DNA from: Actinoplanes couchii
GTDB taxonomy: Bacteria; Actinomycetota; Actinomycetes; Mycobacteriales; Micromonosporaceae
Length of the DNA stretch: 64,000 bases
Direction: 5' to 3'
NCBI RefSeq assembly: GCF_016862075.1
Contig: NZ_BOMG01000027.1
Span: 1-64,000, forward strand
Shown here: one piece after another, positions 8,192 through 15,808 of the stretch
Layout of the letters: each line of letters opens with the position of its first letter
Numbering within the stretch: position 1 is the first letter of the stretch
Notes under the pieces: model-generated
Told to the model about the DNA's origin: nothing
What the model saw: the letters and a program-made list of their open reading frames with translations, nothing else
Databases searched by the model: none
Program-made: the position numbers and the translations under genes

Positions 8192-9130
8192 TCAGGGATG
8201 CAGACGGCGGGAGAGGTCGGGGTCGGACGAGACGCTGACCGTCGTACGGTCGAGATCGGACGGCGTCGGCATCCGGCTGCCCGGAAGGGAGACCGCTGCC
8301 GCGCCCCACGCCAGACCCTCGGTGAGGGCGCCGGCGCCGGCGGCGCCACCGGCGAGGAATCCGGCGAGCATCGCGTCCCCGGCACCGACCGTGCTGCGCG
8401 GCACGGTCACCGGCGACGAACCGGAGAGGACCCCGTCGGCGTCGACCAGGATCGCGCCGTCGGAACCGAGGCTGGCCAGGACCGCACCGGCGCCCGCGGC
8501 CCGCAGCCGCCGGCAGCCCTCGACCACGTCACCGTAGGTGCCCAGCGGAGCGCCGATCGCCTCGGCCAGCTCCTCGCGGTTCGGTTTGACCAGGGCTGCG
8601 CCGGCGGCGACCCCGGCGAGCAGGGCCGGGCCGCTGCTGTCCACGGCGAGCCGGGCGCCGGCGGCGACCAGGCGCTCACACAGTTCGGTGAAGGCGCCGA
8701 TGGTCGGGCCGGGCGGCAGGCTGCCGCAGATGACCACCCAGTCGGCGGTGCTCGCGGCGTCCAGGACCGCCTTGCTGACCTGGGCGAACTCGGCGTCGGA
8801 GAGGACCGGGCCGACCTCGTTGATCTTGGTGACCGTGCCGTCCGGCTCGGCCAGGGTGATGTTGGAGCGGGTCCGGCCGGCGATCGGCACGGCCAGCATG
8901 TCGACACCCTCGGCGCGGAGCATGTCGACGAGCTGGTCGCCCTCGGCGCCGCCGGTCGGGACGACAGCGGTGGAGCGGACGCCGTTGGCGAGCAGCGCGC
9001 GGGACACGTTGACGCCCTTGCCGCCCGGGTCGATGTGCGAGTCGGCGGCGCGCAGAACCTCACCGCGCACGAGCACGTCGAGTTCCAGAGCGCGGTCCAC
9101 GCTCGGATTCAGAGTTACGGTCAGGATCAT
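8192..9130 (-). CDS. fruK: 1-phosphofructokinase
   Basis: Cytoplasmic PfkB-family kinase, 312 residues. The family phosphorylates fructose 1-phosphate (or tagatose 6-phosphate) to the bisphosphate. The substrate motif TLNPSVD is at residues 6-12, GGKGVNVSR at 36-44, and the anion-hole/catalytic TVGAGD at 247-252 with Asp252. The start overlaps the DeoR regulator by 4 bases (ATGA). Its presence beside a mannitol-type, not a fructose-type, EII set is odd: the normal mannitol route yields fructose 6-phosphate and needs no FruK. The C-terminal tail is arginine-rich and short. Confidence 0.92.
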   Translation of the reverse strand: MILTVTLNPSVDRALELDVLVRGEVLRAADSHIDPGGKGVNVSRALLANGVRSTAVVPTGGAEGDQLVDMLRAEGVDMLAVPIAGRTRSNITLAEPDGTVTKINEVGPVLSDAEFAQVSKAVLDAASTADWVVICGSLPPGPTIGAFTELCERLVAAGARLAVDSSGPALLAGVAAGAALVKPNREELAEAIGAPLGTYGDVVEGCRRLRAAGAGAVLASLGSDGAILVDADGVLSGSSPVTVPRSTVGAGDAMLAGFLAGGAAGAGALTEGLAWGAAAVSLPGSRMPTPSDLDRTTVSVSSDPDLSRRLHP

Positions 9131-9888
9131 GCTTTCACCACCCGTACGCCGGTCGTCTCGACCTCGGCGGCGAGATCCTCGTCCAGCCCGGTGTCGGTGA
9201 TCAGCAGATCGGTGTCGGCGAGTGCGCCGAACTTGGCCAGGTAATCATTGCCGATCTTGGTGTGATCGGCGAGCAGCACCACCCGGCGGGCTGCGGCGAT
9301 CATCGCCCGCTTGACCGCCGCCTCGGCCGGGTCCGGAGTGGTCATGCCCCGCTCGACGCTGACGCCGTTGGCGCCCATGAAGGCGACGTCGACGTACATG
9401 TCGGCGAGCGGTCGCAGCGCCCAGTCGTCGACGGTGGCCAGGGTCTTGCCCCGGACCCGGCCGCCGAGCAGCAGGACGGTGAGGTTGGGTTTGAGCCCGA
9501 GGGTGGCCGCGAGCACCGGTGAGTTCACCACCACGGTCAGCTCGCGGTCGGCGGGCAGCAGCTGGGCGAGGCGGGCGGTGGTGGTCCCGGCGTCCAGGAT
9601 GATCGCGCCGTCCTCGGGGATCTCGGCCAGCGCCGCCTTGGCGATCCGTTCCTTCTCGCTTATGAGAACGGCGTCCCGGGTGGCGAGTGCGGGCTCGAAG
9701 CCGAGGCGCTCGACCGGGATGGCCCCGCCGTGCACCCGGCGCAGCACACCGGACCGTTCCAGGACGGTCAGGTCGCGGCGGATCGTCTCGGCAGTCACCC
9801 CGAAGGTCTCGGCCAGCGCGACGACGTCGACCCGGCCCTCGGCACGGGCCCGCCGGACTATCTCCTGCTGGCGTTCCTCCGCGTACAT
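9127..9888 (-). CDS. DeoR-family transcriptional regulator
   Basis: A 253-residue repressor-type protein. The N-terminal winged helix-turn-helix (AETFGVTAETIRRDL, residues 26-40) is followed by the DeoR connector RVHGGAIP. The C-terminal sugar-phosphate sensor domain has DAGTTTARLAQLLP. ATG 9888 is chosen because MYAEERQQEI is the usual start of the family; the frame is open for 37 codons upstream with no family similarity. It is the first gene of the PTS operon and probably controls it in response to a phosphorylated sugar. TTTGNC repeats lie just upstream. Confidence 0.92.
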   Translation of the reverse strand: MYAEERQQEIVRRARAEGRVDVVALAETFGVTAETIRRDLTVLERSGVLRRVHGGAIPVERLGFEPALATRDAVLISEKERIAKAALAEIPEDGAIILDAGTTTARLAQLLPADRELTVVVNSPVLAATLGLKPNLTVLLLGGRVRGKTLATVDDWALRPLADMYVDVAFMGANGVSVERGMTTPDPAEAAVKRAMIAAARRVVLLADHTKIGNDYLAKFGALADTDLLITDTGLDEDLAAEVETTGVRVVKA

Positions 9889-9906
9889 CCTCACCACCCG
9901 GCTCGT

Positions 9907-9924
9907 TTTGGCTTTGTCTTTGTT
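9907..9924. promoter_or_regulatory. Candidate DeoR operator: three TTTGNN repeats
   Basis: Reading the plus strand, TTTGGC, TTTGTC and TTTGTT follow each other without spacing, 18 to 36 bases before the regulator start. DeoR-family operators are often tandem short direct repeats near the promoter of their own operon. A TTGACA-like hexamer (minus strand, 9957-9952) stands upstream, but no good -10 at the right distance is seen. Confidence 0.45.
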
Positions 9925-10036
9925 TACGCCCGCTTCTGCCCGAGCGCAATATGTCAAAGAGATTTCGGTCTCCTTAAATTGCTGGAGACACCTGCACAAA
10001 ACGGGTCTTACCGGGAGAGTCCGGTTGTGTTGGTTT

Positions 10037-10753
10037 TCAAATCAGGTGACGTTCGACCGTGAGGATCCGGTCCGGAGTCCCGTGCAGGACGAGCAACCCG
10101 CCCTCCGGCACCGTCGCGTCCACCGGAACCGGCGCCGGACGCCGCCGGCACAGCTCGCCGAACAACTCCCGGATCGCCGCCGGCTCGGCACAGACCGCGG
10201 CCGGGCGTCCCGTGTCGAACGATTCGCCGGCGATCCGCAACGCGAATTCCAGATCAACACACGACTGTTCCCGTACGCCGTACGCGGACAGCACGGAATG
10301 CGCCGGATAGGCACTCCCCCGGCGCAGGATGAAACAACTCGTCGGCACCGGCACCCGGCGCTGGAATTCGCGAAGAATCCTTACGTCGTCGGGCCGGCTC
10401 AGGGCGTCCGCGGCCCGTGCCGGGGAGAGCCACAGCAGGTCAGCGGCAGGATCATCCTCGGCGGAAAGCCCGGTGAAAGCGGCGAAATAGTCGACGTGCT
10501 CCGGCCAGCCACCGCGCACGTAATTCACCGAGCCCAGCCACGGACCGAGATTCACGGTCGCCCCGATCTCCTCGGAAACCGCCCGGACCGCGGCCGACGT
10601 CATATGTTCCCCCGGCGCGGTCCGGCTTTTCGGGAATCCCCATTCACCACGGTTCGACCGGAGCACGGCGACCTCACGGGCGTTTCCCGCGCCACGCCAC
10701 AGCACCGCTCCGGCGGCGGTGACGGGCGCGGAGAACGAGGGTCCGAGATGCAC
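10037..10753 (-). CDS. MutT1-like protein: degenerate Nudix plus histidine-phosphatase-like domain
   Basis: A 238-residue protein with the two-domain layout of actinobacterial MutT1: an N-terminal Nudix domain and a C-terminal phosphoglycerate-mutase-like domain. The Nudix box covers residues 43-65. It keeps Glu49, Arg57 and the Glu61-Glu62 pair, but has Ser43 for the first Gly and Ala58 where the REU glutamate should be. In the second domain the catalytic RHG is LRRGSA (143-148), with Arg145 in place of the nucleophilic His. Both active sites therefore look damaged. It may bind nucleotides without hydrolysing them, or have a changed function. It stands alone, 148 bases upstream of the PTS regulator. 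Confidence 0.7.
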   Translation of the reverse strand: MHLGPSFSAPVTAAGAVLWRGAGNAREVAVLRSNRGEWGFPKSRTAPGEHMTSAAVRAVSEEIGATVNLGPWLGSVNYVRGGWPEHVDYFAAFTGLSAEDDPAADLLWLSPARAADALSRPDDVRILREFQRRVPVPTSCFILRRGSAYPAHSVLSAYGVREQSCVDLEFALRIAGESFDTGRPAAVCAEPAAIRELFGELCRRRPAPVPVDATVPEGGLLVLHGTPDRILTVERHLI

Positions 10754-10805
10754 CGACCCACGGTAGGCCGATGTCCGACTTGATCGGATTGCCCTGAAAG
10801 AGGGA

Positions 10806-11375
10806 TCAGCCCTTCAAGGTGGCGAGCAGACCGGTCTCCGGGAAGACCATGCCGCCCTGGTTCAGGGCGAGGAAGTCCGCCTCCACCTCGTCCAGGCTCA
10901 GCACACCCCGGCGGACCGCGTAGTACCGGATCAGCGACCACACGAAGACGTCCAGGTGGTCGAAGCGGGTGTCCGCCTCCAGCACGTACTCCTCGTGGAA
11001 CCAGAGCGCCACCTGCCCGTTCGCCAGCAGCGTCCACAGGTTGCCGCTGCCGTCGGCGACCAGCGAGAACACGTCGTCGTCGGCGACCTCGGTCTCGTAG
11101 TCCGAGTCCAGGATCTCGCACTCGTTGGCGGCGAAGCCGAAGGCGTACGACCAATCGGCGATCTCGAAGACGTCCGGGATCGCCCCGGCCCGGACCCGCT
11201 GATCGAAAGCGGCCAGGGCGGCGGCCCCGGACGCCGGCAGACGACCCACCAGATAGTCGATCGGGCGGGTGTCGGCGGGCACCTCGGCCCGCCCGGCGTC
11301 CGGGAACCAGCGTGCGATGTCGGCGTCGAGGTCACGCTCGACGTAGCCGATCAGATCATCGGGAGTGAGAGTCAC
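10806..11375 (-). CDS. Protein of unknown function (SUKH/SMI1-like features)
   Basis: A 189-residue acidic protein. The middle has FSLVADGSGNLWTLL followed by NGQVALWFHEEY, a pattern reminiscent of the SMI1/KNR4 (SUKH) fold, but the similarity is weak. GTG 11375 is preferred because the protein then begins TLTPDDLIGYVERDL; the upstream extension has no structure. It lies 10 bases downstream of adk on the same strand and so may be cotranscribed with it. No signal peptide or membrane segment is seen. Confidence 0.6.
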   Translation of the reverse strand: MTLTPDDLIGYVERDLDADIARWFPDAGRAEVPADTRPIDYLVGRLPASGAAALAAFDQRVRAGAIPDVFEIADWSYAFGFAANECEILDSDYETEVADDDVFSLVADGSGNLWTLLANGQVALWFHEEYVLEADTRFDHLDVFVWSLIRYYAVRRGVLSLDEVEADFLALNQGGMVFPETGLLATLKG

Positions 11376-11385
11376 CCGCGCGATG

Positions 11386-12033
11386 CTAGCCGCGTGGTGA
11401 CGGCAGTCCGAGGGTCTTACGGATGGCCGACTGCACCTCCTCGACCGATGCGCGACCGTCCACGTCGTGCACAACCTCCTTGCGCCGGAACAGCTCCAGC
11501 ACCGGGCGGGTCTTCTCGTGGTAGTCGCTCAGCCGGGACTCCAGGGCCTCCGGGGTGTCGTCGGCCCGGGTGATCAGCTCACCGCCGCAGATGTCGCAGC
11601 GGCCCTCCACCTCGGGACGGTCCGCGATCAGGTTGTAGTCCATCCCGCAACTGCTGCAGAGCCGGCGGCTGAGCACCCGGCGGCGCACCTCGTCGTCGGG
11701 CAGCTCCAGGTGGACGACCGCGTCGATGTCGTAGCTCTCCATGAAGAACTCGGTCTGCCGCCCGTTGCGCGGGAAGCCGTCGATGATGAAGCCGTAGTTC
11801 CAGTCGTGGATGCCCATCCGGCGGCGCACCACCTCCTCGACCAGGTCGTCGCCGACCAGCTCGCCGGCCGCCATGATCCGCTTCACCTGGGCGCCCAGCT
11901 TGGTGTGCTGCCGCACGTGCCAGCGGAAGATGTCGCCCACGCTGATGTGCACCAGGTCGTAGGCCTCGCGCAACATCTTGGCCTGGGTGCCCTTGCCGCT
12001 GCCCTGCACACCCATGATCACGTACTTACGCAT
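11386..12033 (-). CDS. adk: Adenylate kinase, zinc-finger lid type
   Basis: Cytoplasmic nucleoside-monophosphate kinase, 215 residues, catalysing AMP + ATP to 2 ADP. The P-loop GVQGSGKGTQ is at residues 8-17, the AMP-site IIDGFPRNGRQ near 83-93. The long lid carries a zinc site: Cys126, Cys129, Cys146, Cys149. Actinobacterial adk usually lies in the ribosomal secY cluster and often lacks the zinc cysteines; this copy is outside that context and may be a second, paralogous kinase. Its specificity (AMP or another NMP) is not settled by sequence. Confidence 0.88.
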   Translation of the reverse strand: MRKYVIMGVQGSGKGTQAKMLREAYDLVHISVGDIFRWHVRQHTKLGAQVKRIMAAGELVGDDLVEEVVRRRMGIHDWNYGFIIDGFPRNGRQTEFFMESYDIDAVVHLELPDDEVRRRVLSRRLCSSCGMDYNLIADRPEVEGRCDICGGELITRADDTPEALESRLSDYHEKTRPVLELFRRKEVVHDVDGRASVEEVQSAIRKTLGLPSPRG

Positions 12034-12102
12034 GACGCCTCTCCAGACGGGTACGCCGCGCGGGAGCGCGGCGGGGGCCGGGCGCGGGCCCGGATGACAG
12101 GG

Positions 12103-12134
12103 CCGGTCCGCCGTACGCGGATGCGGCGGACCGG
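12103..12134 (-). terminator. Hairpin between the gene at 12156 and adk
   Basis: CCGGTCCGCCG (12103-12113) pairs perfectly with CGGCGGACCGG (12124-12134) around a 10-base loop. It lies just after the stop of the minus-strand gene at 12156-12725 and before adk, and probably ends the upstream transcript. The rest of the 12034-12155 gap is very GC-rich with no clear promoter. Confidence 0.65.
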
Positions 12135-12155
12135 GAAAGGGCCCGGGTCACCGGG

Positions 12156-12725
12156 TCAGTCCGCCGCGCCCAGGCGCAGCGGGCCGGGCGCGGGCCCGGA
12201 CAACGTCGTCGGATCGATGCTCCAGGCGGCGGCCACCCGGAACACGTCCCGCTCGGCGACCAGCACGGACGTCTCGTCGGGGTCGAACTCGCCGGGCAGA
12301 CCGGCGTCGCGCTCGGCCGGGTCGGGATCACCGAACCAGGACGTGACGTCCCCGCTCTGCCCGACGTAGCCGAACGCCCGCACCAGCTCTCCCTTGACCG
12401 CCCGCTGCCAGCGGTGCAGCTCGGTGACCCGGTGGGTGGCGAAGAACTGCACCTCGGCGCCGAGGGTGGCGGACAGCGCGACCACGTCCGGGCCGGGTGT
12501 CATCAGCCGCCGGCCCACCGCGAGCACCCACGACTCCCCCCGCGCGCCGGGCAGCGGCGGGGTGACCGCCACCCGGTCGTCGGTGAGATGGGCCAGATCC
12601 AGCCCGTCGCGCCAGGGCACGGTGCCCAGGTCACGCAGGCCGAGCGCTTCGATCACCGCGGAGGGCTCGGCGCCCGAGACCGCGAGCCAGGCCTGTTTGC
12701 CGCCGAAACCGGTCATGACGTCCAT
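12156..12725 (-). CDS. Conserved-looking hypothetical protein
   Basis: A 189-residue soluble protein that I do not recognise. It starts MTGFGGKQAWLAVSG after MDV. A central hydrophobic core (SWVLAVGRRLM) is followed by HRWQRAVKGELVRAFGYVG, which looks like a conserved motif (W-x-R-A-x-x-G-x-L-x-R-A-F-x-Y). No cysteine pairs, signal peptide or membrane helix. It follows the PemK-like gene after 21 bases, so the two are probably one transcript. Confidence 0.6.
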   Translation of the reverse strand: MDVMTGFGGKQAWLAVSGAEPSAVIEALGLRDLGTVPWRDGLDLAHLTDDRVAVTPPLPGARGESWVLAVGRRLMTPGPDVVALSATLGAEVQFFATHRVTELHRWQRAVKGELVRAFGYVGQSGDVTSWFGDPDPAERDAGLPGEFDPDETSVLVAERDVFRVAAAWSIDPTTLSGPAPGPLRLGAAD

Positions 12726-12746
12726 ACCGCAACGCTATCCGGCGGA

Positions 12747-13316
12747 TCACGGCCAGCCGTAGTTGCGGCGCAGGATCGCGGCGATCCGGTCGAACCGGGG
12801 CCGGTCCAGGACCGCGCCCTCCCGGCGGATGCCGTCCTCGTCGATCTCCAGGACCCGGTCCAGGCGGATCCAGCTCGGGCGCGAGTCGCGGTCCCAGTCG
12901 CCGGGGCCGAGGGCCATCCAGTGGCGCTGGCCGTCCCGGTCGCTCTGGCTGGAGAGCATCAGGCCCAGCATGGTCCGGGCGTCCCGGCCGACCACCAGCA
13001 CCGGGCGGTCCTTGCCCTGGGCCGGGTCGTCCTCGTAGGGCACCCAGGTCCAGACGATCTCACCCGGGTCGGCGTCGCCGTCGAGCTGCGGCGCGTACGC
13101 CAGCTGCCGGCCCTGCTTCGGCACCGGGACCGTGCGCGGCGGCCGCTGCGGCTTGGGCGCGGCCGGTTGGGGAGTAGCGGGCTTGGGAGCGGCCGGCTTG
13201 GGAGCAGCCGGTTTCGGAGCAGCCGGCTTGGACGCGGTTGGCGGAGCGGGCCTTTCAACAGGCTTCTCCTGCGTCCCCAGCAGCCATCGGAGGAGGGATT
13301 TCAGTAGTTCGAGCAC
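12747..13316 (-). CDS. PemK/MazF-fold protein with proline/alanine/lysine-rich N-terminus
   Basis: A 189-residue protein. A short hydrophobic start (MLELLKSLLRWLLG) is followed by a low-complexity linker of repeated KPAAP units (about residues 30-56). The C-terminal half resembles the PemK/MazF endoribonuclease fold: DPGEIVWTWVPYEDD, then KDRPVLVVGR, then LGPGDWDRDSRPSWIRLDRVLEID. No antitoxin-like small gene is adjacent. The linker and the amphipathic start suggest a surface- or membrane-tethered version, unlike ordinary toxins of about 110 residues. Toxic activity is not implied. Confidence 0.65.
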   Translation of the reverse strand: MLELLKSLLRWLLGTQEKPVERPAPPTASKPAAPKPAAPKPAAPKPATPQPAAPKPQRPPRTVPVPKQGRQLAYAPQLDGDADPGEIVWTWVPYEDDPAQGKDRPVLVVGRDARTMLGLMLSSQSDRDGQRHWMALGPGDWDRDSRPSWIRLDRVLEIDEDGIRREGAVLDRPRFDRIAAILRRNYGWP

Positions 13317-13365
13317 CGCGTCACCCTAAAGCCGGTCCGCCCCGGCCGCACAGGGCCAAGATCTC

Positions 13366-14163
13366 TCAGCCGACGAAGTCCTGGGTCATCCAGGTGATGC
13401 CCTTGGCGTCCCGGACGATGCTCAGCCCGATCCGGGTGAAGTCGGCGTTCAGCAGGTTCTTGCGGTGCCCGTCGTTCGGCGGCACCTCGGCCAGCATCGA
13501 GTCGGTGAGCCCGTTGGCCGCCCCGACCATCGCCGAGGTGCTGCTGCCGCTGGAGCCGAAGCCGATGTTCTCCCCGGCGGTGCGCCACGAGACGTCCTGG
13601 GCGCTGAACCGCTCGCCCAGACCGGACTCGCCGGAGCACTGGTGGGACAGCCCGCAGCCGTCGATCATCAGCTGGTTGTGGATCGCCGCGGCCTTGGACA
13701 GGTTGGTGTCCAGGGTCAGCGCCTTCAGTCCCTCGGCCACCCGCGCCTCGTTGATGTGCGCGAGGACCTGTTCGGACACCGTTCCGGAGGTCACGGGAGC
13801 CGCCTCGGTGGTCTTGGTGGCGGCCGGTTTCCTGCTGACGCTGCTGCCGGTCGCCGTCTTCTTCGCCGTCGCCTTCGGAGAGGGACTCGCCGACGTGACG
13901 GAGGGCGACGGCGACGGCGACGGCGATGCCACGGTGGCACTCGGCGACGGGGACGCCGATTCCGTCGCGCTCTCCGCGTCGAGCAGGTCGGCCTCGGCGC
14001 CGGCGGTGGTGGCCACCGGGAGCGGGGCGCTGACCGCGCTCGGTTCGACCGTCCCGGTGTCGCCGTGTGCCAGGCCGGCGGCCAGGAAGGCCGCGCCGAT
14101 CACCACCGCTGTCGACCCTGCTGCCAGGGAGTACCGGAATCGGGCAGCAGCGGAGAGCGGCAC
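13366..14163 (-). CDS. Secreted CAP/SCP-domain protein
   Basis: A 265-residue exported protein. A hydrophobic segment at about residues 12-32 serves as signal or anchor. A serine/proline/threonine-rich stalk (about 60-110, with repeated SPSPS) precedes the CAP domain (about 125-265). CAP motifs are seen: VLAHINEARVAEGL, then AAAIHNQLM, SAQDVSWRTAGENIGFG, and GHRKNLLNADFTRIGLSI. Bacterial CAP proteins are extracellular; their biochemical role is mostly unknown. Two cysteines in CGLSHQC may form a disulfide. The 14164-14274 gap upstream holds its leader; no clear promoter is seen. Confidence 0.88.
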   Translation of the reverse strand: MPLSAAARFRYSLAAGSTAVVIGAAFLAAGLAHGDTGTVEPSAVSAPLPVATTAGAEADLLDAESATESASPSPSATVASPSPSPSPSVTSASPSPKATAKKTATGSSVSRKPAATKTTEAAPVTSGTVSEQVLAHINEARVAEGLKALTLDTNLSKAAAIHNQLMIDGCGLSHQCSGESGLGERFSAQDVSWRTAGENIGFGSSGSSTSAMVGAANGLTDSMLAEVPPNDGHRKNLLNADFTRIGLSIVRDAKGITWMTQDFVG

Positions 14164-14274
14164 TGATGTTCACCTCGGTGAGACGGGACAGGGGACGACG
14201 CCCCATCACGATGCACCAGCCCTCCGCCCGGCACCGTCCCGCAAAGGAACCCTTAAGGTGGGGCTCACGGATTC

Positions 14275-14472
14275 CTAAAGGTCGAACTCCCCGGCCCGCA
14301 CCCCGGTCAGGAAGGCCTCCCACTCGGCGTGCCCGAAGACCAGCGTGGTGCCGGCCCGGTCCTTGCTGTCGCGCAGGGCCACGATGCCGGGCAGGTTTCC
14401 GGCCACCTCGACGCACTCACCGTTGCCGCTTCGGGTGCTCTTGTGCCAGACGGCACCGGTCAGGTCAGCCAT
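14275..14472 (-). CDS. DUF397 domain protein
   Basis: A 65-residue DUF397 protein: WHKSTRSGNGECVEVA near the start, VALRDSKD in the middle and FGHAEWEAFLTGVRAGEFD at the end are the family signatures. In actinobacteria these small proteins are encoded beside XRE/DUF5753 regulators and in some cases act as their partner or antagonist. Here the start overlaps the upstream regulator by 8 bases, so the two are translationally coupled. Confidence 0.92.
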   Translation of the reverse strand: MADLTGAVWHKSTRSGNGECVEVAGNLPGIVALRDSKDRAGTTLVFGHAEWEAFLTGVRAGEFDL

Positions 14473-15340
14473 CGCTCTCCTCGATGATCGTACGGATTAG
14501 ATCGTCGGATTCAGCCCTGCCCAGCGCGATCGCGTCGATCTCGCCCCAGATCGACTCGTACGCCTCAACCTCCGCGAGCTTATCCAGATAGAGCGCGCCG
14601 GTGAGGTTCTCGCAATAGATGGTCGTGGGCTCGGGCGACGTGGTGCCGACCGCCGGGAACTCCAGGATGGTGAACTGCCCGGAGACGGCCGCCCGGTGCG
14701 GGCCGGCCGACAGCGGGATCACCCGGGCGCTGATGTTCGGCCGGGTCGACATGTTGACCAGGTGGGCGAGCTGTTTCTGCATGCCGAGGGTGTCGGTGAT
14801 GGTCCGGCGCAGGACGCCCTCGTCGACGACGACGTCGAGCCGGCACGCCTCGGGCAGCCGCCGGTTGAGCAGCGACTGCCGCTCCATCCGCACGGCCACC
14901 GCGTTGGCCGTGGCCTCCTCGTCGCCGACGTGCCATCGGCGCAGGACCGCTTCGGCGTACTCCCGGGTCTGCAACAGGCCGGGGATCACGCCGGGGGCGA
15001 AGAACCGCAGCCGGGAGGCCGCCTGCTCCATGCCGACGTAGAGCTCGAACCAGGCCGGGACGACATCGCCGTACGCGTGCCACCAGCCTTTCGCCTTGGA
15101 CTCGGCGGCCAGGCCGATCAGCACCTCGGTCAGGTGGCCGGGCGCGGTGTAGACCCCGCACATCGCGATCACGTCGTGCTTGCGGACCGGGACCTCGCCG
15201 TTCTCGATCCGGTACATCCGGGCGCGGGAGAACTCCAGCTCCTGCGCCGCGGCCATCAGTGAGATGCCGGCCTGCTCACGCAGCTGCCGTAACAGCCGCC
15301 CGACCTGCCGCCTCGGAACGGTCGAGCCCGTCTCGGTCAT
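14465..15340 (-). CDS. XRE-family regulator with DUF5753 domain (Scr1 type)
   Basis: A 291-residue DNA-binding protein. The N-terminal helix-turn-helix spans about residues 12-65 (LRQLREQAGISLMAAAQEL then SRARMYRIENGEV). The remainder is the DUF5753 domain, with the typical YVGMEQAA, PGLLQTREYAEAVLR and ERQSLL stretches. ATG 15340 is chosen because MTETGSTVPRRQVGRLLRQL is the normal family start; the open frame upstream is not coding. The downstream DUF397 gene overlaps it. A perfect inverted repeat stands in the divergent promoter region and could be its operator. Such pairs are expanded in sporulating actinobacteria. Confidence 0.93.
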   Translation of the reverse strand: MTETGSTVPRRQVGRLLRQLREQAGISLMAAAQELEFSRARMYRIENGEVPVRKHDVIAMCGVYTAPGHLTEVLIGLAAESKAKGWWHAYGDVVPAWFELYVGMEQAASRLRFFAPGVIPGLLQTREYAEAVLRRWHVGDEEATANAVAVRMERQSLLNRRLPEACRLDVVVDEGVLRRTITDTLGMQKQLAHLVNMSTRPNISARVIPLSAGPHRAAVSGQFTILEFPAVGTTSPEPTTIYCENLTGALYLDKLAEVEAYESIWGEIDAIALGRAESDDLIRTIIEESDG

Positions 15341-15409
15341 ACCTCTCCCACGATCTCGGACATCCCGGTGTATCGAACGAGACGATCGGATCGCCACGAG
15401 CGAGACATT

Positions 15410-15432
15410 GAGAATCCATTTCCGGGATTCTC
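15410..15432. promoter_or_regulatory. Perfect inverted repeat between divergent genes
   Basis: GAGAATCC (15410-15417) and GGATTCTC (15425-15432) are exact complements around a 7-base spacer. It lies between the XRE regulator (start 15340) and the divergent small gene (start 15513), a natural place for an operator. The region also has AT-richer patches, but no confident -35/-10 pair was found. Confidence 0.5.
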
Positions 15433-15512
15433 GCCGTTCCGGCTTGAGACCGAGCCTAAGGCAAGTCACGCTCCAATGTGTAGTCGTCGAATAGCACATG
15501 GTGAGGGTTTCG

Positions 15513-15758
15513 ATGCTGGTTCCGCGAACCGAACACGTCGGCGAGCGCCCGTCCTGGGACTGCCGGGTCTGCGGGCAACCCTGGCCGTGCGCCGTCGCCA
15601 AGGTCGAACTGACCGAGCAGTACGACAACTTCCCGCACGGGCTCTCGGTCTACCTTGGCTCCTGCCTGCTGGAGGCGATCGACGACTGGGCGGCCGGCAG
15701 CGGCGCCGGGCCACCGACCGACCTCTACGAACGCTTCCTCGGCTGGGCCGGCCCTTAG
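15513..15758 (+). CDS. Small cysteine-containing protein of unknown function
   Basis: An 81-residue protein with CRVCGQPWPCAVAK, which could hold a metal (C-x2-C-x4-C), followed by LTEQYDNFPHGLSVYLGSCLLEAIDDW. Similar short proteins are found next to XRE/DUF397 pairs in actinobacteria, from my memory of such loci. ATG 15513 is preferred because GAGGG stands 5 bases upstream; ATG 15498 in frame is the alternative. Divergent from the XRE regulator. Its stop codon lies within a terminator stem. Confidence 0.65.
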   Translation: MLVPRTEHVGERPSWDCRVCGQPWPCAVAKVELTEQYDNFPHGLSVYLGSCLLEAIDDWAAGSGAGPPTDLYERFLGWAGP

Positions 15759-15808
15759 GTCCGGTGTGGCAGGCCTCGCTCCCACGAGGCCTGCCACACC
15801 GGACCTAA
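15755..15808. terminator. Perfect 24-bp-stem bidirectional terminator holding two stop codons
   Basis: Bases 15755-15778 (starting TTAGGTCCGGTGTGG) are exactly complementary to 15785-15808, with loop CTCCCA. The TAG of the plus-strand gene (15756-15758) and the TAG of the minus-strand gene (15807-15805) are both inside the stem. Each transcript therefore ends translation and transcription in the same element. Confidence 0.9.

Noticed and set aside
12156..13316. PemK-like gene plus downstream gene as a toxin-antitoxin pair
   Set aside because: The second protein is 189 residues with no DNA-binding or antitoxin features and is downstream of the toxin-like gene.
14275..15340. XRE/DUF397 pair as a toxin-antitoxin system
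   Set aside because: Neither protein has a toxin domain; the pair is better described as a regulator and its small partner.
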